Notes under the pieces: model-generated | Told to the model about the DNA's origin: nothing | The model's input: only the letters and a program-made list of their open reading frames with translations | Database searches by the model: none | Program-made: the position numbers and the translations under genes | NCBI RefSeq assembly: GCF_000317535.1 | Contig: NC_019757.1 | Location: 1,773,001-1,837,000 of the forward strand | Origin: Cylindrospermum stagnale PCC 7417 | Lineage (GTDB): Bacteria; Cyanobacteriota; Cyanobacteriia; Cyanobacteriales; Nostocaceae | DNA: 64,000 nucleotides | Direction of reading: 5' to 3' | Shown here: positions 30,501 through 38,767 of the stretch, piece after piece | Numbering within the stretch: the stretch's first letter is position 1 | Layout: each line of letters opens with the position of its first letter

Positions 30501-30911
30501 ACAGTTCCTCAAAACCATAACTCTCAGGTTATGGGTGTGAAAAATCTATTTGCTGAAGAGGTGAAACATCGTCAAGCAGAAAGAGAATTTAACCAGCGCT
30601 TGACTCAGGGACAACGATATATTTTACGTGAGTTAAGAATGTTATTTAAAATAATAGTTGACGAAGAAGTAAAAAGTCAAATAAATATTTTAGAAAAGGC
30701 GTTTCGCAGTTCTCTGACTCAAGTGGTCAATCGGGAATTAAATATACTGCGACGCAATGGAATAACAGGTGAAGAATTGTTTAATCAACTGGTGCGTATT
30801 TACCGCCAGCATAATATACAGGAGTGGGTGAATCATCATAGTATTTCAGAATTATCTCGGCCAATTCCCATGATTATATGCAGTGAGGGATTTATAATTC
30901 ATAATTCATAA
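27528..30911 (+). CDS. PLD-nuclease/SNF2-type helicase fusion, putative restriction protein
   Basis: About 1130 residues, numbered from the TTG at 27507; the ATG at 27528 is preferred. The N-terminal phospholipase-D-like domain has the HxK(x)4D half-site at H152 (LHAKAYIFD) and GSSNLTLSG beyond it. One HKD per chain suggests a dimeric nuclease, as in BfiI. A superfamily-2 ATPase follows, with GLGKS at 306-310, DESH at 385-388 and LLTATP. The helicase C domain has IFTQYADTARYL, VLAEGLNLQ and QRFGRIDRIG. A roughly 250-residue C-terminal region is unassigned. This architecture belongs to ATP-driven nucleases of defence systems. Paired with the adenine methylase, it probably restricts unmodified DNA. 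Confidence 0.92.
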   Translation: MPTHDIIDNRNQKLVDQINRILDTTESAKFAVGYFFLSGFTAIAKPLTNIKQLRLLIGNTSNRETIEQIAQGYRRLELIADKIEAQTYPKRSEEKRMAQDTAANIRSSIELMDQTDEAETLVKNLVQMIEEKRLQVRVYTKGTLHAKAYIFDYGTIYDAKGRLLERTEKGIAVVGSSNLTLSGISHNTELNVIIHGNDNHRELTNWFEELWNEAEDFNEALMREMKQSWAVSPVTPYDIYMKTLYSLVKDRLEDINPKDLILQDDEITKQLAEFQKVAVNNAVQNIRDYGGAFVSDVVGLGKSFIGAAIVKRFEQTERARPLIICPAPLLEMWERYNEVYQLNARILSMGMLKEGEESGFKVLLEDFKYKDRDFVLIDESHNLRNHNTQRYKVLETFLAAGKRCCLLTATPRNKSAWDIYHQLKLFHQDDNTDLPIDPPNLKEYFQLVEKGEKKLPELLSHILIRRTRNHILRFYGRDSQTHKDVDSTNFREYLDGTRRAYVVVGGKHRFFPKRELETIEYSIEDTYQGLYQELRQYMGKSRKRQLVKPPTNELSYARYGLWNYVLKDKQKQEPYNTLQRAGSNLRGLMRVLLFKRFESSVYAFQETIKKLLLVHERFVNALSQGFIPAGEEAQTLLSEDVNAGEEQDLIDGLRQVSDKYDLADFDGKKLQQHIAHDINIFKKIIALVEPITPDKDAKLQTLLKWLNKPLLRDKKRLIFTQYADTARYLYENLNPQGKCDDIEVIYSGSNKNKSRLVGRFAPNANREYKFKSGESEINTLVATDVLAEGLNLQDGDLIINYDLHWNPVKLIQRFGRIDRIGSEKDIIYGYNFLPELGIERNLGLRQKLKNRIQEIHDTIGEDAAILDGSEQLNEEAMYAIYEQEAKQLSLFDNDEEDFLNLNEAEEILRKLQKDNPEEFERIANLPQGIRTAKFSLQHQGTFVFCEASDPNRPDIKGYQQLFLLDNKGNIVSRDIPRILGAIKADSTIPSITVPQNHNSQVMGVKNLFAEEVKHRQAEREFNQRLTQGQRYILRELRMLFKIIVDEEVKSQINILEKAFRSSLTQVVNRELNILRRNGITGEELFNQLVRIYRQHNIQEWVNHHSISELSRPIPMIICSEGFIIHNS

Positions 30912-31096
30912 TTCATAACTGGGGGCGATCGCACGAGTCGGCAGATTATTAAGAAATATAAATAAAAATTGTATAATTTATATATAAGTGTAGCCAGCGA
31001 CAGCGAGGGGTAGCGACGGATATATTTTCTACCAGGAGGATACTACTGGAAAAAAATCGGTTACAAGTATGTTAAGCAATTAACTCTCAAGAATCA

Positions 31097-33190
31097 ATGG
31101 TGAACTCTACCCTCGTTGCCACACTCTATGTCAACCCTGTGACAGGGAATGATGCCAATGCTGGTTCCCGGTTGAGTGCCTTTAAAAGCCTTAGCCGTGC
31201 CCTTAAAGTTGTCAAATCACCGGGAATCATTCAACTGGCACCTGGAACTTACAGCGCTGCTAGTGGTGAGGTTTTTCCCCTTGTCATTCCTACGGGGTTG
31301 CTGGTGGTGGGTAACGAAGCAAAAAAAGGTCAGGGGATTGTGATTTCCGGGAGTGGCGAGTATCAAAGCCCTAGCTTTGGGGTGCAAAATATCACAATCC
31401 TGTTGCTAGGCGATGCCAGTCTTTTGGGTGTAACGGTGACGAATTCTACAGCCAAAGGTACTGGTATCTGGATTGAATCGACAGCACCCACTTTGGCTAA
31501 TAATACTTTGGCTAACTGTGGACGGGAAGGTATATTTACGACCGGCACTGCCAAACCTGCCATTGTGGATAATCTGTTTGTGCAAAATCTTGCCAGTGGG
31601 TTATTTATGGCACGTAATAGCAAGGGGGAAGTGCTGCGGAATGTTTTTCAAAATAACTCTTTGGGCATAGCTATTAGTGACTTTGCGGCTCCTTTGGTAG
31701 CAAATAACAAACTATCAGCAAACCGCACGGCGATCGCGCTTTCTCGCGATGCTAAACCAGTATTGCGGCAAAATCTGATTACCAAAAATACCCAAGGTGG
31801 TCTGTTGGTGAACGGAAATGCTGTTCCTGACTTAGGTAACGCCCAAGATCCTGCTGACAATATTTTTCGTGAACAGGGGGAATTTGATTTACAAAATTTA
31901 TCATCACAAAAGCTGATATCTGTGGGTAATCAGTTGAATCCTACCCAGGTGAAGGGCCTAGTAGAATTTATCGCCACTACAGCAGATACACCTAATTTAG
32001 TAGGAGTTAATTCTGGCTTTTCTGATTTGGATGGACATTGGGCGGCGGCTTTTGTCTCAGCTTTGGCAAATAAAGGCTTGATTAGTGGCTTTGGAGATGG
32101 CACTTTTCAACCAGAAACGCCAATTACTCGCGCTCAATATGCGGCTTTGATTACTAAAACCTTTCAGTTATCTGCCAGTAATAAACAGAGTAAATTTACG
32201 GATATTAAACCGGACTTTTGGGCAGCTTCAGCTATTTTGAGTGCTGCTGAGATGGGTTTTGCCAGTGGTTTTCCTGATGGGACATTTCGACCAGGGCAAA
32301 ATTTGACTAAGGTTCAGGCTCTAGTATCAGTTGTCAATGGGTTAAAATACAGCGGCGGCAATCCGAATGTATTAAGTGTTTACACTGACCGCGGCCAAAT
32401 TCCCAGTTATGCCACCAATGCGATCGCCGTTGCTACCCAAAAACTGCTAGTGGTGAATTACCCGCAAATAGACCAAATAGAACCAATGCGGGATATCACT
32501 CGCGCTGAGGTGGCGGCATTAATTTATCAGGCATTAGTCGCCAGCGGCAAAGAAAAAGCGATCGCCTCGCCCTATATTGTCAATCCTGATGCTGATATTC
32601 CCGGATTCAGCGACTTGGTGGGACATTGGGCCGAAGGATTTATCCGGGGTTTAGTGAGTATGGAATTAACTCAAGGTTTTGCCGATGGCACTTACCAACC
32701 AGATAAACCGATGACTCGCGGCCAATATGCGGCTTTAGTGACGGCTGCCTTTAACCCTGCACCCAAACGGACAGCGCCGGAATTTACCGACGTACCCAAA
32801 GATTTTTGGGCAGCTAGCGCCATCCAGATAGCTGCTAGCGGTGGTTTTGTCAGCGGATTTAGCGATCGCACCTTCCGCCCTGGACAAAACGTGCAACGGC
32901 TACAGGTAATTGTTTCCTTAGTCAATGGACTGGGACTATCTACCAGCGATAACGAAGTTTTATTGTCATATAGCGATCGCAATACTATTCCCGAATATGC
33001 CCGGCCAGCCATAGCCACTGCCACCAAACAAACAATTATTGTTAATTATCCCGACCTAAAGCTGCTGGCGCCAACGCGAGAAGCTACACGGGCCGAAGTT
33101 GCAGCAATGGTTTATCAGGCATTAGTTGCCATCGGACGCGCCAAAGCCATCAACTCGCCCTACATTGTGGTGTTGCATATTACCAGTTGA
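31097..33190 (+). CDS. DUF1565 beta-helix protein with six S-layer homology modules
   Basis: 697 residues. Residues 8-290 form a DUF1565 right-handed beta-helix (YVNPVTGNDANAGS, LAPGTYSAASGEVFPL, then repeated NxxxxN turns). SLH modules start near 305, and six can be drawn as two tandem triplets. Each triplet runs F(S/T)D..GHWA, (F/Y)TD...DFWAASAI, Y(T/S)DR..IP.YA and ends in SPYIV. SLH modules bind secondary cell-wall polymer and anchor surface proteins. There is no signal peptide, and an in-frame TAA lies just upstream of the only ATG, so the N-terminus looks truncated compared with the paralogue at 40437-42197. Confidence 0.9.
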   Translation: MVNSTLVATLYVNPVTGNDANAGSRLSAFKSLSRALKVVKSPGIIQLAPGTYSAASGEVFPLVIPTGLLVVGNEAKKGQGIVISGSGEYQSPSFGVQNITILLLGDASLLGVTVTNSTAKGTGIWIESTAPTLANNTLANCGREGIFTTGTAKPAIVDNLFVQNLASGLFMARNSKGEVLRNVFQNNSLGIAISDFAAPLVANNKLSANRTAIALSRDAKPVLRQNLITKNTQGGLLVNGNAVPDLGNAQDPADNIFREQGEFDLQNLSSQKLISVGNQLNPTQVKGLVEFIATTADTPNLVGVNSGFSDLDGHWAAAFVSALANKGLISGFGDGTFQPETPITRAQYAALITKTFQLSASNKQSKFTDIKPDFWAASAILSAAEMGFASGFPDGTFRPGQNLTKVQALVSVVNGLKYSGGNPNVLSVYTDRGQIPSYATNAIAVATQKLLVVNYPQIDQIEPMRDITRAEVAALIYQALVASGKEKAIASPYIVNPDADIPGFSDLVGHWAEGFIRGLVSMELTQGFADGTYQPDKPMTRGQYAALVTAAFNPAPKRTAPEFTDVPKDFWAASAIQIAASGGFVSGFSDRTFRPGQNVQRLQVIVSLVNGLGLSTSDNEVLLSYSDRNTIPEYARPAIATATKQTIIVNYPDLKLLAPTREATRAEVAAMVYQALVAIGRAKAINSPYIVVLHITS

Positions 33191-33270
33191 CAAGTAGAAT
33201 GAAGAACACTGCCTATTAACTAAGAAACTCGTGGGAATAAACTCATGTAGCCAAAAGAACGCTAGGCTAT

Positions 33271-34119
33271 ATGCGATGGGTCGAAAATTTATACCTATTG
33301 CCTGGAACTAACAGCCCAATGTTAACAACAGCCCCAAACACCTCTGCCGACTTGGCAGCAAACTTATTAGCTCACTATAGTTTTGATCTCAATGGTCATA
33401 GCACCAGTGAGTTAATTAACCGATGGCGAGTAGACTACCCAATCGATTGGCTACATTTAGCAGTGATTGAGGCACTCTATCTAGGTCGTTATAAAGCAAT
33501 ATCAGTACAGCAATTATTAAACTTTTGGCAGCGGCGCGGACAGGTGATTTACCATTTCAACATGGAATTTGAACGCCTGATTTGCAACCAGTTCCCCGAA
33601 ACCTTAACGGCAACGGCTGCACCAGTTTTATCGCCAGGCCAAAAACACACCCCGATTGAGCAACTGACAAATTCTCACTTATCACCTGCTAAGGTTGAGA
33701 ATAGTTACCGACAAACCAAGGCTACACCCCTACAGCCGGCGAGTGGCAAAGAAGAGGGGCGGTGGCGCAGTCGGGATGAGGGCAGCGTTTTAACATCTCC
33801 CTCTTTTACCGTTGTGGCAGAAAAAGCTGTGGCAGAACCAGCACCTCGTCAGCTGGCTGCTGCTGTTAGCCAAAGGGCTGTTTTCCCAGTCAGCCAGCCC
33901 CTGAAGGAACAACCAGAACCGTTGCCAGCAAAGGCGAATAATCCGCCAATTGGGCAATTTATCCCCCAAAAAAGCGAGCGCCTTCCCCATAAACTGCTAG
34001 AACCCTTGCCAGCAACGGCAAATAACCCGCCAATTGGGCAATTTACCCCCCAAAAAAGCGATCGCGCCGAATCATTCACATCCAAACTCAAAGCGATGTC
34101 TGTTGAAAGTGTTGAATAA
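33271..34119 (+). CDS. Hypothetical protein with helical N-domain and Pro-rich repeat tail
   Basis: 282 residues; function not recognised. Residues about 20-110 are a compact, probably helical domain (LINRWRVDYPIDWLHLAVIE, then YLGRYKAISVQQLLNFWQRR). The pattern faintly recalls DnaD-type replication domains, but this is a weak resemblance read by eye. The rest is low complexity, and the segment EPLPA(K/T)ANNPPIGQF.PQKS occurs twice about 34 residues apart. The ATG at 33271 is used; the ATG at 33319 is an alternative. A strong terminator follows at 34127, so it is the end of its transcript. Confidence 0.7.
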   Translation: MRWVENLYLLPGTNSPMLTTAPNTSADLAANLLAHYSFDLNGHSTSELINRWRVDYPIDWLHLAVIEALYLGRYKAISVQQLLNFWQRRGQVIYHFNMEFERLICNQFPETLTATAAPVLSPGQKHTPIEQLTNSHLSPAKVENSYRQTKATPLQPASGKEEGRWRSRDEGSVLTSPSFTVVAEKAVAEPAPRQLAAAVSQRAVFPVSQPLKEQPEPLPAKANNPPIGQFIPQKSERLPHKLLEPLPATANNPPIGQFTPQKSDRAESFTSKLKAMSVESVE

Positions 34120-34126
34120 TTAGTGT

Positions 34127-34167
34127 CTATCCACAAGCGTTTTGAGTGTGGATAGCTTAATTTTTTT
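34127..34167 (+). terminator. Rho-independent terminator
   Basis: 9-bp perfect stem (CTATCCACA at 34127-34135, TGTGGATAG at 34147-34155) with an 11-base loop, followed by CTTAA and a run of seven T. It lies 8 bases after the stop of the hypothetical gene at 33271. Confidence 0.85.
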
Positions 34168-34263
34168 CTTCCGTAGAATATTGATTTTTCTGATAACTAA
34201 TTGACATTAGATTAAGTATATATAAGGCTGTTTGTCAGAGCTTTTACTTAAAGGGTGGAGTAA

Positions 34264-35361
34264 ATGTATAGCAAACAGCACAGAAGTTATAAAAATCCTT
34301 CAAATTCCTCTGACACACCAGCGCCAAATCGTTTCGCACCCCGTCGCTTTGTGGTTCAGCCTAAAACGGAGGAAGTCGAGCCAGTACAAGAGCAAACACT
34401 AGATGCACAGGCTAAAGCTGAAAGATTAAAGCAAGTTGGTACTAGTTTCATTGATGGAGCAATATTTGCTCATCGTCCGACACCACCAAAGCCACCAAGA
34501 ATTCAGATGAAGCTTACCCTAGGTCAGCCTAGGGATATGTATCAGCAAGAGGCGGATAAATCGCGCCCAGATTTATACCCAACACAAAAATCTCTACAAA
34601 ATAGCATTAGCGATGTACAACTGGAGCAGTCTAGTGATGTTGTGCAAGGTAAATGCAGCAAGTGCGAAACAGATAAAAGTACAGGGATGTCTAAATCAAA
34701 TCCAGCAGCAGATTTGCTAGCAATGAACCGCAATGGTAGATGCATTAAGCCAGAAGAAGTAAATCAATGGATAATTGAAGGGAACCTAGCAGCAGCAAAG
34801 GGAGGCGAAGCTCTCTTAGAATTTTGTCAGAGATTAGGTGAACTGATTGGTGACTGTCATGGTGAATTAGAAAAACGCTATGGCGAGATGCTTAATGACC
34901 GTAGAACAGGTCAAAACCTATATGAAACTCGCCACTCCAGAGAACTGGGATCAAATACATGGGAAGGGCATCAGGATTATTACGACAAAATCCGAACAGA
35001 ATCAATGCCGAACTTATTAAATTTTTTCGATGATCATTGTGCAAATATGGCACAGCTAGCATACTTGGCGCTAGATGTACGTAATGCCGAGTTGGCAATG
35101 ACTAGACCCGCACCAAAGAAACCTCTACCAAAAGAGTCGAATTCCTTTATGGACAAAGTTATTAAAGCAATGGAAGGACTGGGTATAGGATTATCACTTC
35201 TATGGGGGATTCTCAAGATCCTAAATCCTTTCAACCCTTTCAACGGCGCTCAAAGGTATGCCTCTGGTGGACAAGATACCAAGCAAATCACAGCAAGTCT
35301 AGCCGCATTAGGCTTAAATCAAAGGCAGATTGAAGGATTGTTAAAACTGATTACCCCATAA
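34264..35361 (+). CDS. Protein with eCIS-core (DUF4157)-type linker motif, unknown C-terminal domain
   Basis: 365 residues, start ATG preceded by GGGTGGAG. The N-terminus is disordered and Pro-rich. Residues about 80-98 read IQMKLTLGQPRDMYQQEAD, very close to the IQ.KLT.G.PGD.YEQEAD linker that precedes the DUF4157 domain in proteins tied to extracellular contractile injection systems. A VQGKCSKCE cysteine motif follows, also usual in those proteins. The HExxH-bearing DUF4157 core is absent. Instead a charged helical domain (about 155-280) and a short hydrophobic helix (LGIGLSLLWGILKIL) close the protein. It could be an injected cargo or toxin with its core deleted, or a decayed relative. No injection-system structural genes are in the window. 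Confidence 0.7.
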   Translation: MYSKQHRSYKNPSNSSDTPAPNRFAPRRFVVQPKTEEVEPVQEQTLDAQAKAERLKQVGTSFIDGAIFAHRPTPPKPPRIQMKLTLGQPRDMYQQEADKSRPDLYPTQKSLQNSISDVQLEQSSDVVQGKCSKCETDKSTGMSKSNPAADLLAMNRNGRCIKPEEVNQWIIEGNLAAAKGGEALLEFCQRLGELIGDCHGELEKRYGEMLNDRRTGQNLYETRHSRELGSNTWEGHQDYYDKIRTESMPNLLNFFDDHCANMAQLAYLALDVRNAELAMTRPAPKKPLPKESNSFMDKVIKAMEGLGIGLSLLWGILKILNPFNPFNGAQRYASGGQDTKQITASLAALGLNQRQIEGLLKLITP

Positions 35362-35391
35362 GCTAAGACAGCTAAAATCACCCAAAAAGTT

Positions 35392-36201
35392 ATGAGTTAC
35401 GATGATCTCTGGCATGATACACCAAGTCTCAGGTGGATGAAAGCATTATCTCTGCCTATACTTCCTTGGGCAAAGCCTTTTGTAGCCATCATCGGCTTAC
35501 CTGATGCTCTAGTAGAAAACTTAGAAGTTTGGGCATCTATCTATGCAAAAGCGGTTTTAGAGAAAAAAAGACTCGAAATAACACAAACTTGGCCTGTGGA
35601 AAGGCGTGGTGAACCTATACGCCTAGTTGTCACTCAAGCTATGCAAGAGTTAGCTGAACAATTGGGGCGGGATGTAGCAATAGACTTTGAGCGTTGGGCA
35701 CAACGGCATTTTTTTTGTCATGAAGTCGAAGTAGCACTTTCAAGGTGGCGCTCTGTTTTAAATCATGGCTGTGTTCTGCCCTTGGGTTCCCGCAAAACCC
35801 AAGTTCCTCCCCCTCCCGTGCTGATGCCAATTGTGCCAGAGATTGCGACGATTTTGGATCGTTTACAGTCGTACATAATTGAGAGAGAGATTGACCGTGT
35901 TGCTCCACTATCTCCCTATAAAATGTGGGATGAAGAAGAACTGGGCAAGTGTTTTGAGGCCACAATGCTTACCGTCGCTATGAGGCAAACAGAAACTATG
36001 AAGGCATTGCAAGCGATCGCTAAAAACTTAAATCAGGCAGAGCGTCAAGAAGTAGCAGCATGGGGTATAGCTCAAGCCTTAGCTCTGTCACCCCGCATTA
36101 AACCAGAAACACTTTGTGGAGACAAATACTTGCAAATTGAGTTACCCTGGTGTGATTTTCCCTCAGTCCTTGATTCTCAAAGCGATATCTATCCAAGCTG
36201 A
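35392..36201 (+). CDS. Hypothetical protein, partner of the eCIS-motif gene
   Basis: 269 residues with no domain I recognise. It is rich in Trp and acidic/basic helices (VWASIYAKAVLEKKRLEITQ, FERWAQRHFF) with a Pro run QVPPPPVLMP in the middle. It starts 30 bases after the eCIS-linker gene, so the two form one transcript. Its 3' end overlaps the convergent GH13 gene by 13 bases. If the upstream protein is a cargo toxin, this could be its chaperone or immunity partner. That is speculation from position only. Confidence 0.7.
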   Translation: MSYDDLWHDTPSLRWMKALSLPILPWAKPFVAIIGLPDALVENLEVWASIYAKAVLEKKRLEITQTWPVERRGEPIRLVVTQAMQELAEQLGRDVAIDFERWAQRHFFCHEVEVALSRWRSVLNHGCVLPLGSRKTQVPPPPVLMPIVPEIATILDRLQSYIIEREIDRVAPLSPYKMWDEEELGKCFEATMLTVAMRQTETMKALQAIAKNLNQAERQEVAAWGIAQALALSPRIKPETLCGDKYLQIELPWCDFPSVLDSQSDIYPS

Positions 36202-38729
36202 AGCGGGTTTAAATTGTTTTGGAACACAACAAATCCGTTTGCTGGGACTATGGGATGAATATATCCGTTAATTGCAGAAATATTAGTGCCAAAGTTGCCG
36301 ATATTATCTCCTCCGTAGAGCGCAGCATCACTATTGAATATCTCCCGCCATTGACCATCTTTGATTCGGGAATTGTTAATGGTGTAGCCTGAAGAGAATG
36401 GGCGGTTATTCAAACTGGCTATAATTAAAAATTCTTCAGTTACATCCCAACGTCTAAAAGCAATGACTCGGTTGGCATTATGGACATAGATAATATCAAT
36501 CAAGTGAGAGCGCAGTTCTTCATGACTGAGCCGCAGCTGAATCAGGTCTTGGTAAAATCGAAATAGTCGTTGACCAGAGGTGTGGCGATCGCTTAACAAA
36601 TCCTCCCGGTTCTTGATAAAATCGCTATATCTGTAGGGTTTTTGGGCGCCAATTTCCTCACCCATCAAAAACATTGGCGTCCCCGCAGACAAAACAGACA
36701 TACCGAAAGCAAAGCGGCAACGGGCTTCGGCATAACGTCGAGTTTCTCCAATTAAAGGTGCTGAGTTGGCAGCCGATACAATAGTGCGCCGAGATTCAAC
36801 TCTATAACCTCCTTGTTCATAATAAGCGTTGCCTGCTTCATCATGAGATTCATGATAGACAACCTTGTTACGACCAGACCATCCCAAGGCCCCGGCAAAT
36901 TTATCCATAGCTAGGGGTTCGTCTGTACCGTATCCAGCAGTAGGAATTAATTTGGCATATTCTGTTCCTGCTTTAGCATCACCAATTAAATGGTGATAAA
37001 AGTCGGCATACCAAGCTGCATCAAAGCCTAAACCCCCAACATCAGGTGATTGAGTAACTTTTTCCCAATCAGAGTGATCTTCTGCGATCAGAATGGCCTT
37101 CGGTTGGATTAACTTCATTGTCCGAGTCCATTCTCGAAGGAATTTAGCACCAAAAATATTGGCATTGCCGACAGCTTGACCATTAGCGTGCAATTGGTTG
37201 TACGAATGCATGGAAGTTGTTTGGTCTACCCTGAACCCATCTACATGAAACTCTTCTATCAGAGTTACTGCACTGCTAATGAACATTTTCCGCACCATCT
37301 CTTCATAGAACCGAGGTGCGTAACCCGTAGACAAATTATCAAGATAGCCACCTTCAGGGAAAGGTTTGCTGTCTGGGTAGTAATAATCGGTAGAGTTGCC
37401 CTCATACCAGTGATAGATATTGTGTTCGGGAATGTCCGAGTCATAAGCCCATTCAGCCCGTTCTCCATCGGGGTTGAAGTGGTTGTATACCACATCTAAA
37501 ATCACCGCAATTCCATGACGATGGCATTCCCTGACAAAATATTTCAGTTGGTCTCTACCACCAGCACTATATTCAAGAGCAAAGTAGTGGGATGTTTCGT
37601 ATCCCCAATTGACTTCATCTCGAAATTCTGCCATCGGTAGGAGTTCGACAGCGTTAACTCCCAGGTCTACTAAATAGGGTAGTAATGCGATCGCATCCTC
37701 AAAGTTTCCTGGTCTGTTTTGACAATACCCTAAAGACCCTAGATGGAGTTCATAAATCACTAAATCTTCCACACGCTGCGGCACAGGACGGGAGAGTGAA
37801 AACTCATTACTCCAGAACTCTTCTTCAGGAATAAATTCCTGTTCTGGCCAGACTGGTTCCTGAAAATGTTTAGTCACCGTATCTGGATTGATAACTACAG
37901 AACAGCCTTTAGTACCATCCAAATCTTGATATTTTCCTGAAAAAGGTCTTCCCTGTTTATCTGTATATCTCCCAGAGAAAGGTTTACCATCAGGATTTAT
38001 GTTACCTTTACCAATTTGACAGCGAGAGTACAAATCAGTTCGATAAACGATTCTTCCCCCTTCATTCACAATCCTAAACATATAAGGAATATGGTCAAAG
38101 CGGGAGAAATTTGCCAGTTCTGGTGATACTTTCACATCTGTTTGCCAAATACCCTCCTCTGTCTTCGACATGGGTAATGGCTTTAAGTGGCGATCTATGC
38201 CAAAATCAGGATCATCTCGAAAAGCATCGTCTGCAATATAGCCACTGCTGCTGTTACCAAACACCACTTCCACATTACGGGCATTTGGTGCCCACACAGC
38301 AAACCGCAATGCTGAAGCTTGGCTTCCGGGAGGATAATATTTTTGTGCCCCTAGTCTGCGGCTATCAACTAGATCATACCTTTCTTGCTGAGGCTGACCG
38401 CTGTTAGAAGACTGTAAAGTAAAACTACAGTAGCGATCGCTCGAATTGCGATCGTTTATCTCGGTTGGGATTCCCCAGAAGTTACTACCTGCTGGACTAT
38501 TTAGCATCACACCCCAGCGAAATAACCAACCAATTTGTGAATCATCAAGTTCAACGGTTCCTTGGAAACAGGGACAGCCATCTTCCCCAATGATTTGCTG
38601 CATCGGGAAAGAAGTCCACTGTTGAGAGTAGCGTCCATTTTGATCCCAACTGCCAATTAAGCGGGGGTTGGTAAAAATTGCTCTTTTGATGCCTGTAAAA
38701 TAGGTAAAACAAACGGGAATCCTAACCAT
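36189..38729 (-). CDS. GH13 alpha-amylase family enzyme (branching-enzyme-like)
   Basis: 846 residues. The N-terminus resembles a starch-binding domain (LIGSWDQNGRYSQQW), followed by a CBM48-like segment (ALRFAVWAPNARNVEVVFG). The GH13 barrel carries all four conserved regions: DVVYNHFNPDG, DGFRVDQTTSM (nucleophile Asp), LIAEDHSDWE (acid/base Glu) and YHESHDEAGN (His-Asp). A C-terminal beta domain follows. The LGVNAVELLPMAEF and WGYETSHYFA stretches suggest an alpha-1,4-glucan branching or trehalohydrolase-like specificity. It acts on glycogen or related glucans in the cytoplasm, as no signal peptide is seen. The exact activity cannot be fixed from sequence alone. Confidence 0.9.
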   Translation of the reverse strand: MVRIPVCFTYFTGIKRAIFTNPRLIGSWDQNGRYSQQWTSFPMQQIIGEDGCPCFQGTVELDDSQIGWLFRWGVMLNSPAGSNFWGIPTEINDRNSSDRYCSFTLQSSNSGQPQQERYDLVDSRRLGAQKYYPPGSQASALRFAVWAPNARNVEVVFGNSSSGYIADDAFRDDPDFGIDRHLKPLPMSKTEEGIWQTDVKVSPELANFSRFDHIPYMFRIVNEGGRIVYRTDLYSRCQIGKGNINPDGKPFSGRYTDKQGRPFSGKYQDLDGTKGCSVVINPDTVTKHFQEPVWPEQEFIPEEEFWSNEFSLSRPVPQRVEDLVIYELHLGSLGYCQNRPGNFEDAIALLPYLVDLGVNAVELLPMAEFRDEVNWGYETSHYFALEYSAGGRDQLKYFVRECHRHGIAVILDVVYNHFNPDGERAEWAYDSDIPEHNIYHWYEGNSTDYYYPDSKPFPEGGYLDNLSTGYAPRFYEEMVRKMFISSAVTLIEEFHVDGFRVDQTTSMHSYNQLHANGQAVGNANIFGAKFLREWTRTMKLIQPKAILIAEDHSDWEKVTQSPDVGGLGFDAAWYADFYHHLIGDAKAGTEYAKLIPTAGYGTDEPLAMDKFAGALGWSGRNKVVYHESHDEAGNAYYEQGGYRVESRRTIVSAANSAPLIGETRRYAEARCRFAFGMSVLSAGTPMFLMGEEIGAQKPYRYSDFIKNREDLLSDRHTSGQRLFRFYQDLIQLRLSHEELRSHLIDIIYVHNANRVIAFRRWDVTEEFLIIASLNNRPFSSGYTINNSRIKDGQWREIFNSDAALYGGDNIGNFGTNISAINGYIHPIVPANGFVVFQNNLNPLQLG

Positions 38730-38767
38730 ATTGATATCCCTTTTTGAGCATTCAAGAACTACAGAAT

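Noticed and set aside
23898-30911. Full DISARM locus
   Set aside because: Only a methylase and a PLD-SNF2 fusion are present. The DUF1998 gene and other expected partners are absent on both sides.
31363-31860. Antisense frames within the DUF1565-SLH gene
   Set aside because: They mirror the codon pattern of the beta-helix gene and encode no recognisable protein.
33271-36201. A complete contractile injection system locus
   Set aside because: Only the linker motif of one protein supports a link. No sheath, tube, baseplate or AAA ATPase gene is present in the window.
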